In this document: piece after piece, positions 11,541 through 23,465 of the stretch | Layout: each line of letters begins with the position of its first letter | How positions within the stretch are numbered: position 1 is the first letter of the stretch | NCBI RefSeq assembly: GCF_047496725.1 | Contig: NC_132971.1 | Coordinates: 12,095,501 to 12,159,500 of the forward strand | DNA length: 64,000 nt | Direction of reading: 5' to 3' | DNA from: Anoplolepis gracilipes | Lineage: Eukaryota; Arthropoda; Insecta; Hymenoptera; Formicidae | Translations under genes and position numbers: made by a program | The notes under the pieces: generated by a model | The model's input: only the letters and a program-made list of their open reading frames with translations | Told to the model about the DNA's origin: nothing | Database searches by the model: none

Positions 11541-12374
11541 TCAGTCAGTCTATATCTTTTCTCATCTCCGTATGATTTGGTTGTGCAATTCGGCAAAAAA
11601 TAAAATATTATGCTCGATCGTCAAAGACAAGTTTGCGTCGTGTTTGATTTTTTAATCTTTAACTGCAAAATTATTTAAATAATTCTTCGAAAGACTTTAT
11701 ATATTTCACATTCGAATTATTTATACATTCCTAACTTGTAACATTCAGCAAACTGTTCGATCGCGATATGAATCGATAGATAGCGTGTAAAAGAGGATAA
11801 TAAAACAATTTTTGGTGTATAGTTACAGTCAAACTATTTATATTGGTGGTAAGTTACAGTCCAGCTATTTATATTTTGTATGTGCAAATTATATATAGTT
11901 TTTTATAAAGAAATAGTTTTATATATTCTGTTGATATATATAAGATGTTGGTACATTTCTAGCTTTTCTTGATTAAATCATCATACATCAAGATTATGTA
12001 TACTTTTATATAATGCAAACTTTCCGAGTATAAGCTTTTTTAAACTTGCAAAATACATATATAATATATTATTGTAATGTATATTGTATTTTAACAACGC
12101 AATGATCTAATTCTTATGAAATATTATATTGGAAAAAAATATTTCTTCAATTATGCAATAAAAAAGAGAAAGTATTTCTTCATAAAAAAAAGACTATATT
12201 TGCTTATATTAAATATTGTCTACTCATATTAAATGTACTCGTTTGCATATTTTTACGTCCTCATAGTAGCGTCTATTTATATCGCTATACGATTGCAGCT
12301 ACTTTGTTATGCAGTGAAATGCTCCGAGAAACCCGTTAACGTCCATTCATTTAAGAAAGTGTGTCGTTAACTAC

Positions 12375-12544
12375 ATAAATGCAGACACATTAATAATTAA
12401 TAGAAGAGCACTTGATTTCACCCGCTCAAGAAAGATTTATTAATTGTTTGTATGCAATAAATGCAGACACATTAATAATTAATAGAAGAGCACTTGATTT
12501 CACCCGCTCAAGAAAGATTTATTAATTGTTTGTATGCAATAAAT
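12375..12544. repeat. Perfect 82-bp tandem duplication
   Basis: 12375-12456 and 12457-12538 are identical base for base, followed by a 6-bp start of a third unit. The absence of differences implies a recent duplication. Confidence 0.97.
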
Positions 12545-13268
12545 TAACACGTAATCATTAAATAGAGATCCCAGGAAAGTCACTAAACTTTAATAAATTC
12601 GATTAGGAACGGTGTCGAGTCTACTTCACCGCCGGGAGATTATATGAAAATTTCGTAACAAACCGCACTATATCGTTGCAATCTCATATACCCGATATTC
12701 GTAACTCCAGTAGATTGTTAGACAGTGGAAGAGAAATTCTTAAGATTCCACGGGACATGTGTGTGCAAACTGTTCTATTAATGTACCCGTCACATTTTGC
12801 CTTCTCTTCCTTGCGCTCCTCGCTCTGTCTTTCTCTCTCCCTTTCTGTAAGCGTTCTTCTCTTTGTTGCTCCCTTCTTCTTCCGAAGTGTATAACACGAC
12901 TTATTCAAACACGTGCCCAAAGAGAAACAAGCGGCGGATGCCACGAAGTGCTATAAAAATCTTCGCTTTTTTTATTGCATTATAGAGGAAACGGAACACT
13001 CGGTAAATGGACCGTAGACTCGATAATTCAAAACAACGAAGCATTAGTTCCGCGCGATAAAATTTAATAATAAGCGAGAAACACACGAATAACCTCCTCA
13101 AAAATAATTAATTTTCTAATACAAGCATATAAATTTTTAAATTTATAATATTCATATAATAAAAGTAATAATAATAATAATAAAAGCAATAATTATAATA
13201 AAAATTATTAATAATCACAATAATAATAGTATAATAAATATATAAATATTAAATTTATTATATACTTT

Positions 13269-13271
<3 letters not shown>

Positions 13272-13321
<50 letters not shown>
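13272..13321. repeat. (GA)n microsatellite
   Basis: Uninterrupted GA units, followed by a short GGGA-rich tail, about 200 bp before the first GTPase coding exon. Confidence 0.95.
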
Positions 13322-13325
<4 letters not shown>

Positions 13326-13538
13326 GAGGGAGGGAGAGCTAAATAAACATACTTATTATTTCCTAAAAAAATACATAATATAAAATTAAAATTGTAAGAT
13401 TTTTAGGGATATTCTTCTGACGATAAAAAATGATTTAATATGCACTTGAAAACTCTTTTAGATAATTAAACGATTTTGTACGATAGTTTGACGACGTCCT
13501 GTCTAATTTTCTTTTCGGCAGTAACAAATGCTCATAGT

Positions 13539-16500
13539 ATGACGTCAAATGCAATTAGAGGGATCAGAAGAAAGAAGAGTTCGTTGTGCGAAGTCAAAGT
13601 GGCTGTGATAGGGGCGCCAGGAGTTGGCAAAAGCGGTAAGTGAATGCATTTCGATAGAACCAAACTTCATAATGAAATTTCGTTTTCCATATCAATGCAG
13701 ATATCAATATTAATGTGATAAAACTTTGAAATAAGAATGCACACTACGGCATTAATATTAATTTTGTAATGAAAAAGATAGATTATTTCAATCAAGTATC
13801 TTGCACATTATACATTAAGAAACAAAAATATAGAACAGTTAAATATAATAATAGGAATAACAAAGTTTGCAAGAAATCACTATGAATTCTCATATACGAA
13901 AAAAGATACTTAGTTCTCTATAAAAAACAGCACGTAATATTTATAAAATATATACGAAATATTTGTAATAATTATTTGAATATTTTATAAATATTTGTCA
14001 AAATATTTTATAAATATTTTTGTAATCTTAGATTGATTATGAAAATTATGAAGATTTATCATAAATGTCCCAACAAATATTTGAGAAATAGTTTCAAGAT
14101 ATTATTACAAATACTTATTTTTTTACTTACAATAAATATTACATAAAATATTTAATCTATATTTTAATAATGTGTTGAATACATTTATATTTTTTTTTCT
14201 TAATGTTTATGAAATATTTATTTAATATTTTTAAAAAATAAATAGGGTGTAAAAATATTTGTGAATACTTATAAATATCGTGTGCTGTCTGGTTATATAA
14301 TTATTTATTTCACAATTTTTAACAGAAATAAAGTTTTTAAACAAAGCCTGACGTTAGTATATGGAAAGAAAATAATCAATTACAAGATATTTAACAATTT
14401 TAATAGCAAGCTTTTAAAAATGCTTGCGTGCTTCATCCTGTTTTGCACTAAATCCAAATATATAAATGTATATAATAGCGAGTGACGGATAAAGTACCAA
14501 ACAGTCGCGATAATTTTAAACTCTAATCTCAGATGTTTGCAATTTTGGTATAAATCGGAAAATCTTGGTATATAATTACGAACTTTATTTCATATGCTGT
14601 TCATATTATGTGCAAAATCGCGTCATTGATGTTTGAATGTGTGTGGAAAGGAAAACAAAACTGAAAAATAAGTTTCAAAAAAGAAAAAATCTCGCGTTAA
14701 ATAAATGTCAACACTTTAATTCAAGTGCAAGTGCACGTGTAAGTAGCACATCAAGTTCCGCGTGTACATGTGTATATACATGTAAGACACGCGTTAAAGA
14801 CTCTCAGAGTAGCCAACCGCATGTATTTTTGGTAATGGCAAGTGTAAAGGCATAGGTGAGTAAATAATTGCTCCGTCTTCGTTAGAGAGCCGTGCGTCTC
14901 TTCTACCGCGGTTGCAAAATATGTACGTGGCTGCTATTTATAAAGTTTTACTTCAAATTCCGTCTTGGATCATCATTCTCGATTCGTCATGCTTTCACAA
15001 CATATCTTTCTCTGTGATCGAGAAACCTTATATCGGAACAATATTACTTCTTGTACATTTCAGGCACAACTGTATTGTTTAAAAATGTTATAATAATGTA
15101 TAAAAGACATTTATTTTTTCTGGTAATTTGTTGCGCGCGTGTGATATAAATAAAAATAAAAATATAATCTACATTAAATATATATAGTTTAAATAAGAAG
15201 GTGTACAAAAAAATATCCTAATTTTTAAAATATCTTTTAAAATTTGTCACAAAGTTGAAACTTTTCGATCATTTTCTTTTGGATACAATATACATAATTA
15301 AATATATAATATTCCACATACATTTAAATTAATTTGGACATTTCTTTTTATTTTGATTTTCAAAAAATTAAAATTTGAAAAATTAAAATTTTCTCAAAAA
15401 TGTTGCAATTTGAAATTTCTAAATTATTTTCCATTGACATTGAGATTAAATCAAGGAAAAGAATAGTAATTCATTTTCAATTCATTCTAATGATTTTGAA
15501 CTAAATTCCGACACAAATAATTCGATCGTTATACTTACTAAATTTTGAAACATTCACATATTTCTGTCAATCAAAACTGACCTATATTATATATATATAT
15601 AATATATATATATATATTATATATATGTATATATATATTATATATATATATTTCAAGTAAAGATATTTCAAGTATAGAGGTACATTCTTAAATTTATGGA
15701 TATTTATACATTTATTTCATTTATAAATTCAAAAAAATGTGTAAATTCATGTATTATATGTAAAATAATAATAAATTTATTATTCAGGGTTTTTGACTTA
15801 AAAATTATTTCTTTTTTTCTTCCGACAAATTGTCCAACATATTTCTTTGTAGATTCATTAATTTTGTAGACTTAATTTTATAATGCCAAAAAGTTAGATT
15901 CTAACTTGTTTATATCAATATCACTCTTGTCAATATCACTCAAATCATCTATAGAGATCGACGATTCGCGTTAAAAATTCGGTGCTTATTGCTTTTTGAG
16001 ATGAAATAAGCCATAGTGGCGTTAAGCAAGGTTTTATGGCGCCACGGCAGGTTCGTGATAAAAATAGTGTGGTACACCTCGAAGCAGGTCACTAGGTTGT
16101 TCTCTCATTTCCTCAGATCGAATCGCAATATATTCGATGCAGTATTGTATCATATAAAATCACAACGATCAATATTTCCTTATCATTTACACGCGAGATA
16201 TTAAGACTATTATTCTATTAGAATGGATATTGCTTTGGAGCAACGCGTCGAACATTAAGCATCATAGCAATAGTAAAAATCTCGCTTAAATGTTTCAACT
16301 TGTCGAATCCAGCAAATTTTTTATAATTGAATGTTATTTTAAAACTAGAATAAGAAAAAAATTAATCTTTTTAAATTTGTATACATATACATGTGAACAT
16401 AATCAATAATTGAACATAAAATATACAGAATATTTCAAATATGTAGAAATAATTATACACGATAATGTCTATATTTCTTGCTGCGGTTAAGGATATTAAT

Positions 16501-19171
16501 TAAATTAGGTATTAATTATTGATAAAATTAAATGCTGATTTTTATATTCTTTTTTTTTATTTTATAAAATGTAATTAAATAATATTAAGTACAGTTTGTT
16601 ATACAAAATTACCACCTAGAGATGATAGTTTTTACGTATTAATTTTCTCTTGCATAAGTTGATACAGTTGTAACAAATGAATAAAATATAGATCACTGTG
16701 ATATATATGAATTCGAGGCGCGAGAGTAGCCTGTGTGTGTACAGTTTGTCAACTCAATTATATCATGTACAACATAATTATGTTACGCTTGTGAATTAAT
16801 TACATACATAAACGTATAGCCTATTTTTCCATTTCAGCATTGACAGTAAGATTCTTGACGAGAAGATACATCGGGGAATACGATCATCAATCAGGTGAGA
16901 AAGATCATAATCGCCGATATCGTCGATTTATCAATTTACATATAAACTTATAAAACTTACGTACCTATGCTAAAATATATACGACAGAGAATAGATCGTG
17001 TCAGTTCTGAAAAATTGCCAGCAGCTGTAATCTGCTACTATAAAGCTGTGTGTATATTCTCCTTCTGCATACCTTAGTCCGTGTCTGTTCTAAATTTATC
17101 GACGACGAATTTGACACTAGACAGGACGAGTACTAATGCAAGGTTGATACAACACTCGAACAAAACTTATCGTTTTGTACAAATACAGACATGGTCGTAG
17201 ATGAAAGAGAAGCACGTGTCGTGTTAACATCTCAAACTAAATTCAATCTGAGAGACTGCATAATGATATACGAATTTAGTCCGCTAGCTTTTAAGTATTC
17301 GCGCAGTAAAAAGTGACACAGATATAGTTATGTCGGATTCTTTTTATTCATTTATTTAAATTTACACAGATAGATATTTCTTTCTTGTTTGGAAAAATTA
17401 TCAAGAAAGTTTATATTCTAATGAATGCAAAAAATTTATTTTCTGTTATTTTTTCAGACGTAAAGAACAGTTGTACTAGCAGTTATTATCGTGTGTTTAA
17501 AAAAAAATACTTCTTAATCATTTTCTATTGTGTAAATAAAAAGAAGAAAGAAATAAATTATTAATTGTTTGACAAATAATTTAATAAAGAAATAAAGAAA
17601 TAAATGAATAAAAAAATACAATAATATAAAAATATTCATTGAAATATATGTATTAATTTACCTCTGTTGACGCATTTTCTCTTATGTCGAATTTATGCTT
17701 TGTATTCAAACAATTACACACACGTGTGCGTTGAGTTAGATCAAATAAATCTATAATCGACAATCATAAGCAATGCCAATTATCTCGTTGTCAATGATAA
17801 AAAATTGCTTTATAAAAATAAAAGAAAAATGGACTTAATGCAGTACTTACACTTTTTAATTTTTTTAAAAAGAATTAAAAATGAATTTAGTTTAAATTAT
17901 AAGTGTTGTGTGAGATGTGTGTTACAAGTTTTCATAAAATCGCATAATTTTATCTTTAGTAGCTATTATTAACACGCTTAAATGCAAATATAATTTGTTA
18001 TCTTATTTTCTAGAAACAAGATACAAGCATGAGGTACTAGTCGATGGAGAACCTATTCTTTTTGAGATTTTAGATACATGTCCAAAGGTAATTTTTCTTT
18101 GTAAGAAAATTTTATACGTATATTATATAGAGAGTTTATCATATCTTAAATGATATTTCAGAGTGAGGATGAATTGCCATCAATGGAAACTTTGCAGTGG
18201 GCCGATGGTTTACTACTAGTTTACTCGATAACAGATAGAAACTCTTTTAATTTTGTTAGAAAAGCAAAAGAAGCTCTAGCGGTGGCTGATCCTGAAGCTG
18301 CGATGCCTCTTGCTCTTGTTGGAAATAAAGCTGATATGGTTCATTTACGGCAAGTCAGCGCTGAAGAAGGAGAGATATTAGCGAAGGATTTTGAATGCTG
18401 GTTTAGTGAAATAACTGCTGCTGAGCAGGTAATTGAAATTCTATTTCAGGATGTCTACTCAAATTTTGTAAAAAAATTCTCTGAAAATTCCCTGACCTTC
18501 CAAGTATTTTATTTGTTCACAATTTTAGGTAAAGAGAATATTTTAAAGATCTAAAATAAATTTTTTATTGTACACTTTTTACTCGTACAAAGAAAGAACA
18601 CAAAACCACTTAAATCAAGTGCTAGATTTACAAATGTACTGAAAAGAAACTGATATAGCTTTTGTTAAGCCAAAAAATTTACTTAAAAGTTTATATTTTC
18701 ATTTTTTTATTACTAAAAATTAAAATAAAGAATATATTCTGCACATTAAATATATAAACATAAATAGATATATATTTATAATTTACAGTACATAAAAACA
18801 AAATTATTAGAGATAATTTTTTTAAAAATTTGTAAGTTCCAATAAAATTCCACGAGAAATTCTCTGTTTTTTCAAGTATAAAAAATTTCCTGAGAATTTA
18901 GTATTTCGGGTAGAAGTCCAGGTTTTCACATTTTTCCAGAGAATATATACCTGTATTTAATATTTGAAAGTGTAAGCTATAATTTTTTTCAAGCAATCAT
19001 AATTTGGTTACATAGGTTGCTCAAGTCGCGGAATCCTTTCACGAATTATGCAGAGAAGTTCTCGCAGCTAGAAGAAGAAATAAACAATCTTTGCTGGACA
19101 GAATGCTTGGTAGTAAAGCAACACGTGCTTATTCCCGAGGAAAAAGTGACTCTGCTCTACCGAAAGAATAA
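13539..19171 (+). CDS. Ras-like small GTPase, RERG/RASL11-type, 216 residues, five coding exons
   Basis: Coding exons 13539-13635, 16838-16894, 18014-18087, 18162-18428 and 19016-19171 total 651 nt in one frame (intron phases 1,1,0,0). The first exon's acceptor is at 13520-13521 and its frame stays open upstream of the chosen ATG, so a longer N terminus is possible. The P-loop is GAPGVGKS (residues 25-32), followed by LTVRFLTRRYIGEYD. Further motifs are LVDGEPILFEILDT, WADGLLLVYSITDR, the guanine-binding NKAD (131-134) and the RERG-like RQVSAEEGEILAKDF. The tail ends LPKE, with no CAAX lipidation box. Aligned to Ras without gaps, position 12 is Pro, 35 is Gln, 60 is Pro and 61 is Lys. Probably a signalling or regulatory GTPase with weak or altered hydrolysis; the subfamily name is by resemblance only. 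Confidence 0.9.
13636..16837 (+). other. First recognised GTPase intron
   Basis: AT-rich and without supported exons. A short open frame at about 14637-14853 ends just before a GTGAGT donor-like site, but nothing recommends it as coding. An AT palindromic tract lies at 15586-15652. Confidence 0.5.
13937..14183 (-). repeat. Dispersed repeat, copy 2 (inverted)
   Basis: Reverse-complement match to 10966-11205, located in the first recognised intron of the GTPase gene. Confidence 0.85.
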
Positions 19172-20912
19172 CGTTGTCCTAAGTATTTGCATATTGTAAA
19201 TATAAGAAAATGAATGTCCTATGATGAAAATACAACTATGTTTAAAAAAGTGTGAAAAATAGGATAATTCAAAATTATAATTGTTATTACATAATGAATA
19301 AAAAAGATGACCTACAAATGCCAAAGAAAATATAATTTCGAATTTATATAGTAATATAAGATTTATATATACATTGAATAACGTATAAAATATACAAACA
19401 TTTGTAATAACATTTTATAAAAAAATTATCTAAATCTCAAGACAAAATTTCAAAATGTGTTGAAGAAACATAGAAGTTAAAAAAAAATTAGAAAAAGTTC
19501 AGAAAAAAAGCATAATACAATAACTGTCAACTATTTTTAATTTTTATAATTCCTATATTATATAAAATATATTTTATAATTTTTTTATCATACAAATGAA
19601 ATAAGTGGTGGTATTCTAAAGAAAAGTTGATTGTGTGTGACAGTTATAAATAGTTATATAAATTTACTATATAAATTTACTATATAAATTTATTATATAA
19701 ATATATAAATTTATTACATAAATGTTGATATTTATAATATTCTATATTTATTTTGTACTTACAATGAAATGTGACAATAAATATTTTACTTATTTATTAT
19801 TATATATGCCTAAATAAATTACAGAAATTGTAAAAATGTAATCTCTCTCTCTCTCTCTTTTTCAAATTGTTATCCCTCTTTCAGGGGAATTATTTATACA
19901 ATAAATTTCTTTTGAAAATTTTGTTTTTCAATTATTATCTGTTATTATTTATAATATTATTATTTTATTATTATTATATTTTATTATTATTATATATATT
20001 GAACAATTATAGCCAAACAATTGTAGTTAAAGAAAGAAAAAAAGATAATTAAATATGTATATATAGGCTATATATACATAAAATATAATAACGATAAATA
20101 ACAATCAAATAAAGTTGATTACTTTATTAATAATTTATTAATTATTAATAAAAATGCATCAAAGGATTATCAAAAAAAAGAAATAAAGATCCTTCAATTT
20201 TATAATTCTCTGACAATTATTCTATTATATTATTAATTTGAGTAATAATACCATGTCCTAAAAAGAAATTGTGAAAGTCTTTTTGAGTTTCTTAAGTTTT
20301 TTGGTGAAACATTATCATTACATGAAATCATGGAACGTTATTAGAAATCGTAAATACAATCTACAACTATGCATCTAAACAAATCTTTTAAAAGTTTAAT
20401 GTGATAGTGTAATAAGATATAATTTAACGATATAATGTATAATTTAATGTGAAATTAATCAATATCTATATCTCTAGTCACACTGTTCAAGTTGGACAAT
20501 TTCATTTAATTATAGATCAAGAGAGGTAGACTAAAAAATAAGAAAAAAAAAAGATTAAATGTATAAAAAAAATTACTGTAAAATAGAACTGACAAAATTC
20601 CTTCACTTTCATGTATAATGCAAATATTTTGTTTAATGCTAAAAATATATCTTACATATACCTACATATATTGCGATAAAAGTAAATATTCACAGTGCAG
20701 TATTTATATCAGCAACAAACATCTACATGCTCATTGACATTGAAAAATACAACTGTAGTTATATTTCAACAAAAATGGAATTATAATACTTTTTATAGAT
20801 AAATTGAATAAAATTAATTTGATTTAATACAAAAATTATTTCAATGTCAATTATTTTATAATTTTTACATTTTTTTCTTTCAAAAAATAGAAAATATTTA
20901 TGATATTTTTAT
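19172..20912. other. Convergent spacer between GTPase and TFIIE beta genes
   Basis: AT-rich. It contains short tandem units of the TATATAAATTTAC type around 19660-19720 and a CT tract near 19843. No gene seen. Confidence 0.6.
19297..19302 (+). terminator. Candidate polyadenylation signal for the GTPase
   Basis: AATAAA 126 bases after the stop codon, within the convergent spacer. Confidence 0.45.
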
Positions 20913-20913
20913 T
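20908..20913 (-). terminator. Polyadenylation signal overlapping the TFIIE beta stop codon
   Basis: On the minus strand TAA is followed directly by ATAAA, so AATAAA begins with the last base of the stop codon. If used, the 3' UTR would be only a few tens of bases. Confidence 0.4.
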
Positions 20914-22449
20914 TAATCATCATACGTTTCCAAAACATCTGCTAAATGTTCATTATCTCTTGGTTTCTTGAATTGTTTCCTTCTGTTAACAGGTTTCTTT
21001 CGTTTAATTGGTGCTGGTTTCTTGAGTCCATGATCTTGCATTGATCTAATACCTTGTTTTTCAAGATATTCGTCTATTTTTTGATCATCCATGGCATCTA
21101 CTGCAACAGCTCTCCATAACTTCTGGAATTCATCATCTATAGGAAACTGTGCTGTCTTGTCATTATAAAAGATGATTTTTTTCTTGTCAAGTGGTCGCGT
21201 AATGTATAAAATTTCATTCTGTAAACTCTGAAATGTGTATATAATTAATATTTGTTAGGCAAATTGCTGCGAGATAAATTTCTATATACATATATATATA
21301 TATATATATATGTTTTAATTTACCTTTAAATGTTTATCACAGTGCGGTAAACTTTCTTGTATATCTTCCAATAATATACCACCAAGACCCTTTAAATCAT
21401 GTTGTTTCAAAAGTCTCAATAAAGATTTTTTATCTTTTATTTTATACATAGGTTTAAAGGCAAATCTACTATCTGATGTTACTTCAATCTTAGGATTTTT
21501 TACTAAAGCTTCGGTTTGCAACCATTGTTTAACCTGAAAATACAGAAAGAAAAAATAGCTTGCTTTGAAAGTAAAAAAAATAAAATAGGAATATAAATAC
21601 ATAGAAAAACAATCAATGTTTAAAATTGATTATACAACACAACATCATGCAACATGACAAAATATTCTTCTGTAACATAATTATGTAAGTAGATGCATTC
21701 GCATAAATTTATAATGACCTATAACAGAAATATAGTTCCTATATAAAATATACTCTTTAATTTATGCTTATAAAAGAATGTTTTGTTATGTTGTATTGTG
21801 TCATATAATATAAATCATTATTTACTTTTGATCCAACATCTAATTGATTTGTTTCGTCTAAAATCTCATCCAATGTTAACGCATGATCATCTCCTTCCTG
21901 ATGCCTTGCTTTCATGTGCTTCACTATTTTTGCTAATACACCAAACTTGTATTGCGTACTACCAGTCATGGTCTTATAGTTGACCATATCCAATTTAGGA
22001 CCCGTAGATACAGATGCTTTAGGTTTCTTCTTTGGCAGTTCATTTTTCTTTGACGTTTCATCTTTTATAGGTTCCTTTTCCTGTTTCTTCTTCTCAAATC
22101 TGTAAAAACATTATAAGATATATATCTATAAAATATATAATTTAGATTCTTGAATAAATAATACAAATAATATAAATAATGTAAACAATGTAAATATTTT
22201 GATAAGTGAGGTTATAAGCATGACATGAGATACATTACATACATCTATATCGCACAAAAATTAAACTGCATTAAATCTTTACATGAGATCTAAATTATAG
22301 TTAAATTATACAATTTAATCATAACGTATATGATTGTATATTGGAAAAAGAATAACATAATAGACACAGAAAGGACCTGACACTTACACTGGTGTAGTTA
22401 AAGCACGTTTTTTGAAGAGCTCTCGTTCTCTGAGTAAACTTGGATCCAT
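20913..22449 (-). CDS. TfIIEbeta: Transcription initiation factor IIE subunit beta, 286 residues, four exons
   Basis: Minus-strand exons 22388-22449, 21826-22099, 21324-21533 and 20913-21227 total 861 nt in one frame (phases 2,0,0). The start MDPSLLRERELFKKRAL matches the conserved TFIIE beta N terminus. A Lys-rich linker follows, then YKFGVLAKIVKHMKARHQ, ALTLDEILDETNQLDVGSKV and VKQWLQTEALVKNPKIEV (first winged-helix core), then KDKKSLLRLLKQHDLKGLGG and GILLEDIQESLP (second). The C terminus has FQKLWRAVAVDAMDDQKIDE and a basic tail. With TFIIE alpha the protein recruits TFIIH to the RNA polymerase II pre-initiation complex. The length is close to the human protein and the gene appears complete. 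Confidence 0.97.
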
Positions 22450-22640
22450 TTTGTTACAAATTTCAATATCATCCACTCTATAATAGTTTATTTCATATAA
22501 TTATCATATATATTGTTAACAGTTGCTTTACTTATAACCTCTAAATCCTTCAGCTGTTCACTGTCAGACTGTCAGATTACGATAAAAATACGTACTATTG
22601 CGCAGGACACGACTGTACCAGAATGTACTTAGGGTTGCCG
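22450..22640 (-). promoter_or_regulatory. TFIIE beta 5' UTR and probable promoter region
   Basis: Sequence immediately upstream of the start codon; it becomes less AT-rich from about 22550 to 22640. No definite TATA box or initiator was recognised. Confidence 0.35.
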
Positions 22641-22659
22641 CGCTAATGGCTGTTGTTAC

Positions 22660-22695
<36 letters not shown>
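22660..22695. repeat. (GA)n microsatellite
   Basis: GA units with one interruption, just upstream of the TFIIE beta promoter region. Confidence 0.9.
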
Positions 22696-23241
22696 TCAGG
22701 TACTACTGTTAAAATTTATTAAAAAATGTATACAAATCTGTATGAAGAAGATTTTTTCGTCATGCTCTGGGAACAGATCATAATATTGCTAGGTATTACT
22801 GTTTATCACACGATGTTTCAATTAATTTACATTAATTTATATTTTTATAAAATACAAAGATATATAGTTTATAAAACAGAGAGGATATTCGCATGTTTAG
22901 TCAATTTTTCTTGTGCACATACATTATTCGGATACATAAATTGTATTTAATTAATTATAAACATAATTATTTATTCGAATAGTTTTTACTTCAATTTAAT
23001 AACTTAGTAATTTAACAATTTAAAAATTTATTAGTTATATTTTATAAAAAAGATTTTGATTTTATAGTCATAGATCTTTTTTTAGAATCTGCTGGATAAC
23101 GATAAACTGATAACAATAAACAACATCGTGTAAATATCAACAATACTATAATATACTAATATATTATTTATATTGAAAATTGCAAGTATAATGTAAAAAA
23201 TAAATAAGCTTATCATAAATATATAGTCGCTAATCGCAAAA

Positions 23242-23415
23242 ATTGATTATTTTTTTATATGGAAAATTGCACATGTATAAAATACATACATTTTTCATGT
23301 CAAAAATTTAAAAAGATATATACATACATGCTTATATATTTTTTTAATTTTTGACAAGAAAAAATGTATACATTTTATATATGTAGAATTTTATTTCATA
23401 TTTAAAAATAATCGA
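23242..23415. mobile_element. Small fold-back element
   Basis: Imperfect inverted repeat about 174 bp long. The left half starts ATTGATTATTTTT, and the right half in reverse complement starts ATCGATTATTTTT; both carry TGTCAAAAATT near the centre. Confidence 0.6.
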
Positions 23416-23419
23416 TGTT

Positions 23420-23422
<3 letters not shown>

Positions 23423-23461
<39 letters not shown>
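23423..23461. repeat. (TA)n microsatellite
   Basis: TA units directly beside the fold-back element. Confidence 0.95.

Positions 23462-23465
<4 letters not shown>

Larger units (their letters stand above)
11541..13521. other. Non-coding stretch before the GTPase coding exon
   Basis: Mostly AT-rich. It holds an imperfect 31-bp direct duplication at 11821-11878, the 82-bp tandem duplication, a GA tract and a moderately GC-rich patch at 12600-12900. No exon with good splice sites and phase was recognised; upstream non-coding exons of the GTPase gene could lie here. Confidence 0.45.

Noticed and set aside
14637..14860. 72-residue frame followed by GTGAGT within the GTPase intron.
   Set aside because: The stop precedes the donor, the product is Ser/Thr/Lys-rich and unrecognised, and no acceptor or start context supports it.
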